Positions 1-7,890 of a DNA stretch of 51,644 nt are shown in pieces. The translations under genes and the position numbers were made by a program. Each line of letters opens with the position of its first letter. Position 1 is the stretch's first letter. The stretch lies in NCBI GenBank assembly GCA_947624865.1, contig CANQMH010000003.1, positions 1-51,644 on the forward strand, written 5' to 3'. The DNA comes from an uncultured Clostridia bacterium (GTDB lineage Bacteria > Bacillota > Clostridia > Oscillospirales > Acutalibacteraceae). The notes under the pieces are model-generated. The model had not been told where the DNA came from, ran no database searches, and was given only the letters and a program-made list of their open reading frames with translations.

Positions 1-261
1 TATTATTTAAGGGGTATGTGCGCCTACAGACGCGGCTGGAGTGAGCAGGCTTTTAATAATTTTACAACTGCCTGCAATATGGACCCGAACAATCAGGAAT
101 ATCGCGCGGCTCTTAATAATATGCAAAATCAGCGCGCTTACAATTACGGCGGTTACAATCAGACAAATGTCGGCAATCAGTCCTCGTGTACATGCTGCGA
201 CGTATGTACGGCTATGATGTGTGCCGATTGCCTTTGCGATTGTTGCAGAATGGGCTGCTGA
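1..261 (+). CDS. J-domain protein, C-terminal end (5' truncated)
   Basis: The reading frame is open from base 1, so only the last 86 or so residues of a longer protein are present. The segment has a TPR-like helix pair (…GWSEQAFNNFTTACNMDPNNQEYRAALN) and a Gln/Asn/Tyr/Gly-rich linker. It ends in a Cys-rich tail with CTCCDVC and CADCLCDCC patterns. This layout matches the C-terminus of the DnaJ-domain proteins common in Ruminococcaceae. The J domain itself would lie upstream, so the family call rests on the tail alone. The next gene starts 3 nt after the stop, suggesting co-transcription. The Cys clusters could bind metal; this is inference. Confidence 0.6.
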   Translation, partial: YYLRGMCAYRRGWSEQAFNNFTTACNMDPNNQEYRAALNNMQNQRAYNYGGYNQTNVGNQSSCTCCDVCTAMMCADCLCDCCRMGC

Positions 262-263
262 TT

Positions 264-812
264 ATGAAAAACGGTATTAAAAGTCATACTCTCAGAATTG
301 CGCTTTGCGGTGTTATTGCCGCACTTGGCCTTGCTTTAATGATGATTACATCAATAGTGCCGATAGGAACATATGCTTTTCCGTGTTTTGCAGGAATTTT
401 TATTTCGGCTATAGTAATTGAATACGGATTTAAGTGGGCAATCGGAGTTTTTATTGTGGTATCTGTTCTTTCGGCATTTCTTGCAGGCGACAAAGAGGCT
501 GTTCTTTATTTTATAATGCTTTTCGGGTATTATCCAGTTATAAAAGGATTAATTGAGGGAAAAATCAAAAATAAGGCTGTTCAGTATATTCTGAAATTTG
601 CTGTTTTCAATGCAGCGGCAGTATTATCGTTTTATGCAGGAATGTTTTTGCTGTCAATCAAGCCTGAGGAATATACGATATTTGGTATGTATATTCCGTT
701 AGTATTTTTGGCGGTTGGAAATTTATTTTTTATTCTTTATGATTTTGCAGTTACGGTATTTATAACTCAATATATCTGTCGCCTGCGCGGTAAGATTTTT
801 GGTAAAAGATAG
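264..812 (+). CDS. Conserved polytopic membrane protein
   Basis: This 182-residue protein has about six hydrophobic segments: roughly residues 10-30, 33-50, 52-70, 75-90, 110-132 and 140-170. It ends in a basic tail (RLRGKIFGKR). The frame runs further upstream, but the ATG at 264 is preferred because it follows the upstream stop directly, and the earlier start would overlap the Cys-rich tail of the J-domain gene. I recognise no catalytic motif. The compact multi-helix layout recalls ECF-transporter S-components or YybS-type proteins, without firm evidence. It follows the J-domain gene and is probably translationally coupled to it. Confidence 0.6.
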   Translation: MKNGIKSHTLRIALCGVIAALGLALMMITSIVPIGTYAFPCFAGIFISAIVIEYGFKWAIGVFIVVSVLSAFLAGDKEAVLYFIMLFGYYPVIKGLIEGKIKNKAVQYILKFAVFNAAAVLSFYAGMFLLSIKPEEYTIFGMYIPLVFLAVGNLFFILYDFAVTVFITQYICRLRGKIFGKR

Positions 813-822
813 TCTGATACTG

Positions 823-851
823 TTGCGAATTTTCCCGTTTTATGGTATAAT
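823..851 (+). promoter_or_regulatory. Predicted sigma-A promoter for the lysozyme gene
   Basis: TTGCGA (823-828), a 17-bp spacer and TATAAT (846-851). Initiation would fall near 858, leaving a leader of about 90 nt before the ATG at 951. Confidence 0.65.
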
Positions 852-950
852 TATTTTAAATACAGACTTGTATGTAAAATTTATTTGTATTTAAACAGTA
901 AGAAATGTAAAATATAAGAAGTTTTGAAGAAAGGATTAAGGTGTTTTAAG

Positions 951-3752
951 ATGAAAAAGAAGACTTTTGCCAGGGCAATTTGTACCGTTATATCTATTGC
1001 TTTAACAGCTTCGTTGTTATTGACAGCAATTCCCGCTATAAATACAAATGCCGTTCAGATCTCCGTCGGTACTGACAATAAAAAACAGGATCAAGCTGCT
1101 TCAAGCGCAAATTCCATGAAAAGCGATTTTGTTGCAACGGCAGGTACAGCATTGCAGAAATCAGCGAGTGCCGCTCCATCATCGGGTGCAAGCGGATATA
1201 TCAGCGGAGACTATGTAAATCTGCGCAAAGGCGCAGGTACAAGCTATACTGTTTTAACTTGTATGAGAATTAATACTAAATTTACATATGTTGACGGAAA
1301 GCTGTATAATTCTAACTGGTATAAAATAAAACTTACTTCATCTTCTGTTACAGGTTATGTTCATAAAGATTATGCCAAGCTTTCGTCATCGAACACGACA
1401 ACATCAAACACAACCGGTACTGCATCGGGTTATGTAAGCGGTGATTATGTAAATCTGCGCAAAGGTGCAGGTACAAACTACGCTATAGTGACTAATCTGC
1501 GTCAGAACACAAAACTGACATTTCTTGATACCAAGCTTTATAATACAAACTGGTATAAAGTAAAGCTTGCTTCTTCTTCAACGACAGGATATATACATAA
1601 AGATTATGCAAAAATTACCTCAAATAGTAATTCCAATAATAATTCAAATACAACTGCGACTGCATCGGGTTATGTAAGCGGTGATTATGTAAATCTGCGC
1701 AAAGGTGCAGGTACAAACTACGCTGTAGTGGCTAATCTGCGTAAGAACACAAAACTGACATTTCTTGATACCAAGCTTTATAATACAAACTGGTATAAAG
1801 TAAAGCTTGCTTCTTCTTCAACAACCGGATATATACATAAAGATTATGCAAAAATAACATCAACGAATAATAATTCCGGCAATAATTCCGGTAAAAATTC
1901 AACTACAACTACAACTACAACCGGTCATGTAAACGATGATTATGTAAATCTGCGTAAGGGTGCAGGTACAAATTATTCTGTTGTAACCTGTATGAGAAAG
2001 AATACAAAGTTTACCTTTATCAGCACCGAACTATATAATACAAGCTGGTTTAACATAAAACTTTCTGACGGTAAAACAGGTTATATTTATAAACAATATG
2101 CAACTATAGATTCTACTACAACTACAAAACCTAATAATAGCAACAATAATAACAACAATAATAATAACGGCAATAATAACAACAATAATAATGGCAGCAT
2201 AAAAATTTCAGATACAAGCGAGACAATTTATGTCGGCAATAATTATGCTCTTACAGCATCCGGTGCAAGTTCAATAAAATGGAGCAGCTCAAATACTTCG
2301 GTTGCAACAGTAAATTCAAGTGGTGTAGTAACTGCAAAGAAGAGCGGCACATCTACAATCAAAGCATATTCAGGTTCATTGTCGGCTTCTTGTACGATTA
2401 CGGTTAAATCAGGTACCAATGTACATATTTCAAGTACGAGTATTAACAATTTCAGAAGGGGAAAATCTGTTCTTCTTAGGTCTAACACAAGCGGTGTAAA
2501 GTGGAAATCATCAAATACTTCTGTTGCTACAGTAAATAACGGTATTGTGGAGGCAAAGAATACTGGTAATGTTACCATATCTGCCTATACTTCAAGCGGT
2601 GCGGCAACGTGTTTGATTTCTGTAATCGGCAGGGATAATATAAGATTCACCTATGCTTCTCCAAACTCTGCCCCGTTAAACTCCAATGTTACTTTTAAAG
2701 CTATTACCGACACCGACAGAGTAGCCGTACGTTTCGTTGTTTCAAACGGTTCAACATCATATACGGTTAATGCAACAAGCAAAGTAAAAGACGGCAACAA
2801 TTACATTTGGTCAGGAACACAAAAGCTTTCAAAGTCAGGTAAGTGGACGTTAAAGGCATATTCTAAATATAAAACTTCCGACCAGTTCCTTACAACATCG
2901 GGTAACGGAGAAGGTGAAGTATTTGTTACTTCATCAACAGATAAAACTACAACAGTTTGCGGTGAAAGAAGAGCAAGCGACGAAGTAATAAATCTTATTG
3001 CAAACTATGAGGGATTTTTATCAAGCGTCACAGCCGACAGTATCACGTCTGACCCCACTCTCGGATACGGCAAGGTTGTAACTACGAATGAGCAGTTTTA
3101 TAATAATTTGACCAAAAATGAGGCATATGCTTATCTTTGCCAGACCGTAAACAAGGGCGGTTACACATCAAGAACCAATTCATTTTTAATAGACAACGGC
3201 ATAAAATTCAATCAGAGACAGTTCGACGCTCTTGTTTGCTTTACATACAATGTCGGAGCAAGTGCAATTTACAATGATTCTGATTTACAGTCTGTATTGT
3301 TGAATACCGGTTCAGGAAGCAGCTCTGTAAAAGCAGGTTCAAGCGGTTATGTAAACGCAAGCGACGTAAACCTCAGAAGCGGTGCGGGAACAGGATACTC
3401 TGTTCTGACGTGTATGGCTAAAAACACGAAGTTTACATTTGTTGACGGCAAAATTTACAATTCAAACTGGTATAAAATTAAACTTTCGAACGGAACTACG
3501 GGATATATTTACAGTTCTTATGCTTCTGTTTCAAGCAGTTCAAGAGATTTGAATAATGTCAGCAAGCAGAGCTTTTTGAACAACTTCCTGCAATATCATC
3601 ATGCCGCAGGTTCATGCTATTGGGGACTGCTGTACAGACGTATTGATGAAGCTGAGGTATTCTTCTACGGCGACTACAGCCGCGACGGCGAATATAACAA
3701 AAAAGGCTTTGATTTTACTTGTCAGGTGAACAGCAGTTTTGGCATTGGCTAA
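951..3752 (+). CDS. Secreted multi-SH3b, Big2-domain GH24 lysozyme
   Basis: This is a 933-residue secreted cell-wall enzyme. Its frame opens at a TTG (924), but the ATG at 951 has an AAGGTG Shine-Dalgarno 8 nt upstream and begins a classic signal peptide (residues 1-37). Domains in order: four SH3b repeats (about 80-144, 158-222, 238-302, 323-385), an Asn/Thr-rich linker (387-416), two bacterial Ig-like (Big2) domains (417-486, 490-557), an unassigned beta-rich region (562-662), and a phage-type lysozyme (GH24) domain from about 670. The GH24 part shows the EGF…GYGK region and QRQFDALVCFTYNVG. It is interrupted by a fifth SH3b domain (796-860), then resumes with GLLYRRIDEAEVF, which resembles the GH24 C-terminal RRxxEA motif. 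The likely role is peptidoglycan cleavage at the cell surface. The nested domain is unusual. Confidence 0.85.
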   Translation: MKKKTFARAICTVISIALTASLLLTAIPAINTNAVQISVGTDNKKQDQAASSANSMKSDFVATAGTALQKSASAAPSSGASGYISGDYVNLRKGAGTSYTVLTCMRINTKFTYVDGKLYNSNWYKIKLTSSSVTGYVHKDYAKLSSSNTTTSNTTGTASGYVSGDYVNLRKGAGTNYAIVTNLRQNTKLTFLDTKLYNTNWYKVKLASSSTTGYIHKDYAKITSNSNSNNNSNTTATASGYVSGDYVNLRKGAGTNYAVVANLRKNTKLTFLDTKLYNTNWYKVKLASSSTTGYIHKDYAKITSTNNNSGNNSGKNSTTTTTTTGHVNDDYVNLRKGAGTNYSVVTCMRKNTKFTFISTELYNTSWFNIKLSDGKTGYIYKQYATIDSTTTTKPNNSNNNNNNNNNGNNNNNNNGSIKISDTSETIYVGNNYALTASGASSIKWSSSNTSVATVNSSGVVTAKKSGTSTIKAYSGSLSASCTITVKSGTNVHISSTSINNFRRGKSVLLRSNTSGVKWKSSNTSVATVNNGIVEAKNTGNVTISAYTSSGAATCLISVIGRDNIRFTYASPNSAPLNSNVTFKAITDTDRVAVRFVVSNGSTSYTVNATSKVKDGNNYIWSGTQKLSKSGKWTLKAYSKYKTSDQFLTTSGNGEGEVFVTSSTDKTTTVCGERRASDEVINLIANYEGFLSSVTADSITSDPTLGYGKVVTTNEQFYNNLTKNEAYAYLCQTVNKGGYTSRTNSFLIDNGIKFNQRQFDALVCFTYNVGASAIYNDSDLQSVLLNTGSGSSSVKAGSSGYVNASDVNLRSGAGTGYSVLTCMAKNTKFTFVDGKIYNSNWYKIKLSNGTTGYIYSSYASVSSSSRDLNNVSKQSFLNNFLQYHHAAGSCYWGLLYRRIDEAEVFFYGDYSRDGEYNKKGFDFTCQVNSSFGIG
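1420..1857 (+). repeat. Tandem 240-bp coding repeat (SH3b 2 and 3)
   Basis: Bases 1420-1617 and 1660-1857 are nearly identical at the DNA level with a period of 240 bp. They encode the second and third SH3b modules of the lysozyme. Near-identity at synonymous positions indicates recent duplication or gene conversion, and the tract may vary in copy number between strains. Confidence 0.85.
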
Positions 3753-3773
3753 TCAATTAAAGAAGGTATTGAA

Positions 3774-4574
3774 ATGAAAAAAATAGGTTTTATAGGCGCA
3801 GGCAATATGGCAACGGCAATAATTAAGGGCTTGCTGGCACAAAATAACGGTAAAGCAGATTTTATCAGCGTATATGATATAAGCGATGAGAAACGCAGCG
3901 CTATGTGCAAGATGGGAGTTAATATATGCAAATCGTCAGCAGAGGCTGCGGAAAACTGCGATATTATTGTTCTTGCGGTAAAACCTCAGAATTATTCGGA
4001 AGTTTTGGATTCGCTTAAAAGTGTTGTAAATGAAAGCAAAACATTTGTTTCTATTGCGGCAGGAATTTCAATTGCATATGTGCAAAACGGTCTTGGCTGT
4101 AAATGTCCTGTTGTACGCGTTATGCCGAACACTCCGCTTTTGCTTAAAAAGGGAGCAACTGCGCTTTGTCCGTCAGACAATATCAGTGAAGATGATAAAA
4201 TTATTGTCTATGATATGTTTGCAGGAAGCGGTATATGTGAATATATTTCAGAAGAACATATGAATGAGATTATCGCAGTAAACGGAAGCAGTCCTGCGTA
4301 TATCTATCTTTTTGCAAAGGCTATGGCAGATTATGCACAGAATCAGGGTATTGACTATGATAAGGCTATGAATCTTGTCTGTGCGGCGCTTGAAGGCTCT
4401 GCGGCTATGCTCAGAGAAAGCGGCGACAGTGCAGATGTACTGATTGAAAAGGTAAGCTCAAAAGGCGGCACAACTATTGCGGCACTTGAAAAACTCAGAG
4501 AACACGGCTTTTATGAGGCTGTTCAGGATGCAATGGAAGCCTGTACCAAAAGAGCCGAAGAACTCGGCAAATAA
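3774..4574 (+). CDS. proC: Pyrroline-5-carboxylate reductase
   Basis: This 266-residue enzyme reduces 1-pyrroline-5-carboxylate to proline with NAD(P)H, the last step of proline synthesis. The N-terminus carries the Rossmann motif IGFIGAGNMA (residues 4-13). It is followed by LAVKPQ, SIAAGI and VVRVMPNTP, and by the C-terminal dimerisation region EKVSSKGGTTIAALE that is diagnostic for ProC. The length is normal. The ATG is preceded by AAAGAAGG. It lies 21 nt after the lysozyme stop with no terminator visible between, so it may be read from the same transcript, although the functions are unrelated. Confidence 0.95.
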   Translation: MKKIGFIGAGNMATAIIKGLLAQNNGKADFISVYDISDEKRSAMCKMGVNICKSSAEAAENCDIIVLAVKPQNYSEVLDSLKSVVNESKTFVSIAAGISIAYVQNGLGCKCPVVRVMPNTPLLLKKGATALCPSDNISEDDKIIVYDMFAGSGICEYISEEHMNEIIAVNGSSPAYIYLFAKAMADYAQNQGIDYDKAMNLVCAALEGSAAMLRESGDSADVLIEKVSSKGGTTIAALEKLREHGFYEAVQDAMEACTKRAEELGK

Positions 4575-4588
4575 CTTTTCATAATAAT

Positions 4589-4642
4589 AAAACATTCCGC
4601 ATAAGTTTTAATGGGACAACCGTAAAACGAAAGGAATGTTTT
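4589..4642 (+). promoter_or_regulatory. Two-tier hairpin enclosing the SpoIIM-like gene's Shine-Dalgarno
   Basis: AAAACATTCC (4589-4598) pairs perfectly with GGAATGTTTT (4633-4642). Inside it, GTTTTA (4605-4610) pairs with TAAAAC (4623-4628). The 3' outer arm contains the AGGA Shine-Dalgarno, and the ATG follows at 4644. The stem plus T-run could also end proC transcripts. Pairing is seen directly; function is inferred. Confidence 0.55.
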
Positions 4643-4643
4643 T

Positions 4644-5321
4644 ATGAAAGGTGTAGTATTTTCATTTAAAAAATCAGAATTCGGAAAAGGAAAACGTCGC
4701 GTAAGGCAAATAACTTTTGGCGACATTCGATACATTGCAAAGCGGTACCGAATAAAAATTATATTTGTATTGCTGTTGTTTATCGGACTTGCTTCAGGTT
4801 CGGCATATGCGCAGAACGCTGACACACCGATGTTAAATTCGCTTGATTTCCTTTTTACAACAAATCTCGACGCACGTATGTCACAAAATATTGTTGGTAT
4901 ATTCAGCGCTTGCTTTGCGTCTGATTTCATATTTTTATTTACTGTATTTTTGCTTGGTCTTACTCCGTGGGGAATCCCTGTAATGCCCTTTGTTATTTTG
5001 TTCAAGGGTTTTGGAACAGGCATTACAGCAGGTTATTTGTTTTTGACTAATTCACTTATGGGAGTAGGCTTTTATCTGCTTGTATTGCTTCCGGGAACAT
5101 TTTTGTTTTGCATTGCACTTGTTATGCTGACGGCACATGCTTTTTATTTTTCAAAAAGAATGTTTTTTTACACGGTTGGCAATGCATTGCCGAAACACCC
5201 TTTGAGACAGGGAGTAATCAGCTTTTGCTCACGTCTTATGTCATCACTGATAATGACGTTTTGCGCGGCATTGATAGATGCGGTTTTATGGACGCTGTTT
5301 GCAGGAGCTTTTAATTTTTAA
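4644..5321 (+). CDS. SpoIIM-family (stage II sporulation protein M-like) membrane protein
   Basis: This 225-residue protein has a basic cytoplasmic N-terminus and about five membrane segments: residues 36-56, 86-112, 118-136, 140-165 and 195-220. The stretch LLGLTPWGIPVMPFVILFKG, followed by FGTGITAGYLF, aligns with the SpoIIM signature LLGISIIGLPIIFILLFLKG and its continuation. In Bacillus, SpoIIM belongs to the DMP complex that removes septal peptidoglycan during engulfment. Here the gene does not sit with spoIID or spoIIP but between proC and a DUF624-like gene. It may therefore be the sporulation SpoIIM or a vegetative member of the family. Its Shine-Dalgarno lies inside a hairpin. Confidence 0.7.
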   Translation: MKGVVFSFKKSEFGKGKRRVRQITFGDIRYIAKRYRIKIIFVLLLFIGLASGSAYAQNADTPMLNSLDFLFTTNLDARMSQNIVGIFSACFASDFIFLFTVFLLGLTPWGIPVMPFVILFKGFGTGITAGYLFLTNSLMGVGFYLLVLLPGTFLFCIALVMLTAHAFYFSKRMFFYTVGNALPKHPLRQGVISFCSRLMSSLIMTFCAALIDAVLWTLFAGAFNF

Positions 5322-5337
5322 AACTCGGAGGTTCTCT

Positions 5338-6291
5338 ATGTCATCAGAGAAAAACTCTATTGCTCTTGCAAACTTTTTTTCATCTTTATTCAAAAATTTT
5401 CCTAAGCTGCTGCTTACAAATCTTTTGTTTGCAATACCATTTGCGGTTTTTGGCGGAATTTTTCAGACAATAAATATACTTACGGGAATAAATTCTAATT
5501 TTGTCCTCTTTCTTACGGTAATTCCGTTATTTCCTTTTTATGCGGGAGTTACTCAGGTAACATCACATATGGTTCGCGGAGAAAAGGATGTGAACGTACT
5601 TAGTAATTTTATTGCCGGAGTAAAGGAAAACTTCCTGAGATTTTTATTTCACGGAGTCGTATTATATGCAGCAATATTCTTCAGTTATTATTCAATAGTA
5701 ATGTATTCAAGCTTTGGAAAATATAACGGGATGTTTTATTGTTTGCTTGCATTTAGTATTGTTGTAGCAGTTTTTTTCCTTTTTGCATTTTTTTATATTC
5801 CTCCGATGACGGTAACCTTTGACATTTCGATGAAAAATATTTATAAAAACAGTGCGCTTATGACTTTTGGAGAGCTAAAGCATAATATTTTTGCAACTTT
5901 CGGACTTTTGGTAATTTTTCTTGTTTGTGCAACCATACTTTTCTGTTGTTATAATGCAGTTGCCGTAATTATTGCAACAATTATTCTTGCACTGTTTTTT
6001 GTTCCGTCTGTTATCTCGTATGTCACCAATTCAGCAGTATATAAAACCATGTACACAATGATTGTTGGCAAAGATGAAAAAATCAAAACAATTGATGAAA
6101 AAATGGAAAACAGAAAAAAGGGCAATTTTTTTGATGATAAGGAAAAATCAAGCCTTACTGACAGCTTTTCCGAATTGGAAGTTGATGAGTCGCGTGACGG
6201 TGATGAATATATTTATTATAACGGAAAAATGGTTAAGCGCAGCGTTCTTGTTAAGCTGAAAAAAGATGCTGAAGAAAAGGAGAATAATTAA
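5338..6291 (+). CDS. DUF624/YesL-like membrane protein with charged C-terminal tail
   Basis: This 317-residue protein starts at the ATG at 5338, which has a GGAGG Shine-Dalgarno 8 nt upstream; an upstream in-frame ATG at 5278 lies inside the preceding gene. There are about five or six membrane segments within residues 20-235. Hydrophobic helices with KENFLRFLFHG and FDISMKNIYKNSALM loops resemble YesL-type (DUF624) proteins. A cytoplasmic tail of about 80 residues follows, rich in Lys, Glu and Asp. It abuts the next gene (stop 6291, start 6292), so the block 4644-7428 probably forms one operon. Molecular function is unknown. Confidence 0.6.
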   Translation: MSSEKNSIALANFFSSLFKNFPKLLLTNLLFAIPFAVFGGIFQTINILTGINSNFVLFLTVIPLFPFYAGVTQVTSHMVRGEKDVNVLSNFIAGVKENFLRFLFHGVVLYAAIFFSYYSIVMYSSFGKYNGMFYCLLAFSIVVAVFFLFAFFYIPPMTVTFDISMKNIYKNSALMTFGELKHNIFATFGLLVIFLVCATILFCCYNAVAVIIATIILALFFVPSVISYVTNSAVYKTMYTMIVGKDEKIKTIDEKMENRKKGNFFDDKEKSSLTDSFSELEVDESRDGDEYIYYNGKMVKRSVLVKLKKDAEEKENN

Positions 6292-6921
6292 ATGAACGGC
6301 AGTCACAGTGTGAAATCTTCAAAAAAACCTGTAATTATAATCTGTATTGCTGCGGCAGTTATTATTGCGGTAGTATGTGTAATAATATTTTTAAATGTCG
6401 GCAAAAAGTCCGAAACACCTGCAGTTACCACTCAAAGCACAACATCACAGGTTATGACGCAGCAGGAAACTGATGCTAATGTATATTCTTCTGAAATCCA
6501 GCAGCAGACGAGTGCTGAATCAAATGCTGAATCACAGGGTGAAACTTCTGAGGCTCAGAACTCAGAAACTCAAAATGTTGTTGTTCCTACAAACAGTGAG
6601 GAAGAGGTCAAATATTTTAACGCCACATATGCTCCTTATAAGGCTGTTGATACATTAACAGGAGATGAGTGTACGCTTAAAGAGGTTTTTGGAAGCTCCT
6701 ACGGCGGAGGTGTTATCACATTTAACAGCGACGGAAGCTTTTCCGAGTCATTTGCTTCGTCTTCGGTTAACTCAGGTGCGTATGCAGTTGAGGGCGACTC
6801 TATTATTGCAACTTATACAAACGATAAAAATATGTCTGTAACCGTTACGCAGTGGGACGGCGATACTCCGTCGGAGCTTATAATCAATTACGGCGGATAT
6901 GATGTGTATTTCAGCTTATAA
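6292..6921 (+). CDS. Membrane-anchored extracytoplasmic protein, paralogue A
   Basis: This 209-residue protein has a short basic N-terminus, one membrane helix (about 14-34), a Thr/Ser/Gln/Glu-rich linker (40-105) and a C-terminal beta-rich domain (110-209) ending in YGGYDVYFSL. The domain looks like a small lipocalin-like or DUF5640-type barrel, with a LKEVFG start and an ITFNSDGSFSESF strand pair. The next gene encodes the same architecture with YDNYEVYFKK at the end, so the two are tandem paralogues. An AAAGGAG Shine-Dalgarno sits inside the end of the preceding gene. No enzymatic motif is visible. Confidence 0.6.
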   Translation: MNGSHSVKSSKKPVIIICIAAAVIIAVVCVIIFLNVGKKSETPAVTTQSTTSQVMTQQETDANVYSSEIQQQTSAESNAESQGETSEAQNSETQNVVVPTNSEEEVKYFNATYAPYKAVDTLTGDECTLKEVFGSSYGGGVITFNSDGSFSESFASSSVNSGAYAVEGDSIIATYTNDKNMSVTVTQWDGDTPSELIINYGGYDVYFSL

Positions 6922-6933
6922 TATGGTGATTGT

Positions 6934-7428
6934 ATGAGCAAAAATAAGAAGAAATCATCTCAAAATAATAAAAACGTCAATAAGAAAAAGAAGGTTAAAA
7001 AGGCACCGATTATTATTGCAATAGTTACAGCTGTAATTATCGCGGCGATAATAGTAGTCGTTTCCGTAAATCCTTTTTCCTTTATGTCAAAAACATCCCA
7101 GCTTACAAACTGCCGTTGGACTGCATCTTCTGCCGTGAATTCAAGCGGTGATGAGGTTGAGCTGAGCGAGGTATATAATACGAAATATTCAACATATAAA
7201 GGAGCTCTTGAATTTAAAGATGACGGCACGTTTTTATTATGGCTTTCTCCTGGTGACCCTGACGACGGCACGCACAGCGGACAATATACTGTGAAAGATG
7301 ATTCTACAGTTGATGTTGTCTTTGATGAAGGAACAGTCACTTCATTCAAACTGGAACGCAATAATGATGAAATACAGTATGTTGTTGTCAGCTATGACAA
7401 CTATGAGGTTTACTTTAAAAAGGAATAA
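6934..7428 (+). CDS. Membrane-anchored extracytoplasmic protein, paralogue B
   Basis: This 164-residue protein has a very Lys/Asn-rich cytoplasmic N-terminus (1-24), a single membrane helix (25-45) and one beta-rich extracytoplasmic domain. Motifs shared with the preceding gene are VELSEVYNTKYS, LEFKDDGTFLLWL and YDNYEVYF. It lacks the long linker of paralogue A. It starts 12 nt after the previous stop with a GGTGAT Shine-Dalgarno, and a strong terminator follows, so it is the last gene of this block. Function is unknown. Confidence 0.6.
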   Translation: MSKNKKKSSQNNKNVNKKKKVKKAPIIIAIVTAVIIAAIIVVVSVNPFSFMSKTSQLTNCRWTASSAVNSSGDEVELSEVYNTKYSTYKGALEFKDDGTFLLWLSPGDPDDGTHSGQYTVKDDSTVDVVFDEGTVTSFKLERNNDEIQYVVVSYDNYEVYFKKE

Positions 7429-7460
7429 TTGCAGTTAAGGATAAATTTGAAGTATAAAAA

Positions 7461-7499
7461 TAAAACTGACCTCCGATTAAAAGTCGGGGGTCAGTTTTA
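7461..7499. terminator. Bidirectional terminator
   Basis: A 16-bp stem (7461-7476 with 7484-7499, one G-U pair) lies between convergent transcripts. The T-rich flank is best on the minus strand (TTTTATTTTTATAC), so it can end both the plus operon and the dinB operon. Confidence 0.85.
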
Positions 7500-7592
7500 T
7501 TGGAGAGCAATTCTATTCAAAATTGGTATTACAACTCAAATAGGCTGAGTTATTTTTCTTTTCTTCCATATTTATGAAAATATTAAAATATC

Positions 7593-7832
7593 TCATTTGG
7601 TTTCTTTTGCATCAACAAACCATCTGTTTTCTTCCAAAAACAAAAAGCGTTCTTTTCCGAGTATCATACAGGTATATCGTATTCCTGCGCCTCCTGCTTT
7701 CAGAGAAGCGGCATATCTTACATCTGTTATTCTGTCAATGGGATATTTTCTGTTATCGTCCCAGTATATATATTCGGGAATTAAATTTCCGTCACAGTCA
7801 AAGGTGGCGGTTACTTTAATGTATTTTTTCAT
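7593..7832 (-). CDS. Small conserved protein in the dinB SOS operon
   Basis: This 79-residue protein starts MKKYIKVTATF and contains a CDGN loop, EYIYWDD, RRKYP-like and TDVR motifs, AGGAGIRYTC, and ERFLFLEENRWFV near the end. It is probably an all-beta domain. It lies 58 nt downstream of dinB on the same strand with no terminator between, and thus appears to share the LexA-controlled promoter. From memory, similar short proteins are frequent neighbours of Y-family polymerases in Clostridia, but I know of no assigned function. An accessory role in lesion bypass is inference from context only. Confidence 0.65.
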   Translation of the reverse strand: MKKYIKVTATFDCDGNLIPEYIYWDDNRKYPIDRITDVRYAASLKAGGAGIRYTCMILGKERFLFLEENRWFVDAKETK

Positions 7833-7890
7833 ATAAAAGACCTCTTAAAAAATTTTCGAGCAAATTTTCGCCGTACTGCGTTATTTAATA

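Noticed and set aside
1420..1857. Possible CRISPR-like or other non-coding repeat
   Set aside because: The period of 240 bp is in frame and encodes SH3b domains; there are no short repeats with unique spacers. No CRISPR array was seen in the window.
2243..2578. Minus-strand 111-codon ORF
   Set aside because: It is antisense to the Big2 domains and their Ser/Thr-rich coding sequence; an artefact of composition.
4523..5023. Minus-strand 166-codon ORF
   Set aside because: It is antisense to the end of proC and the SpoIIM-like gene, both clearly supported; composition is that of a shadow frame.
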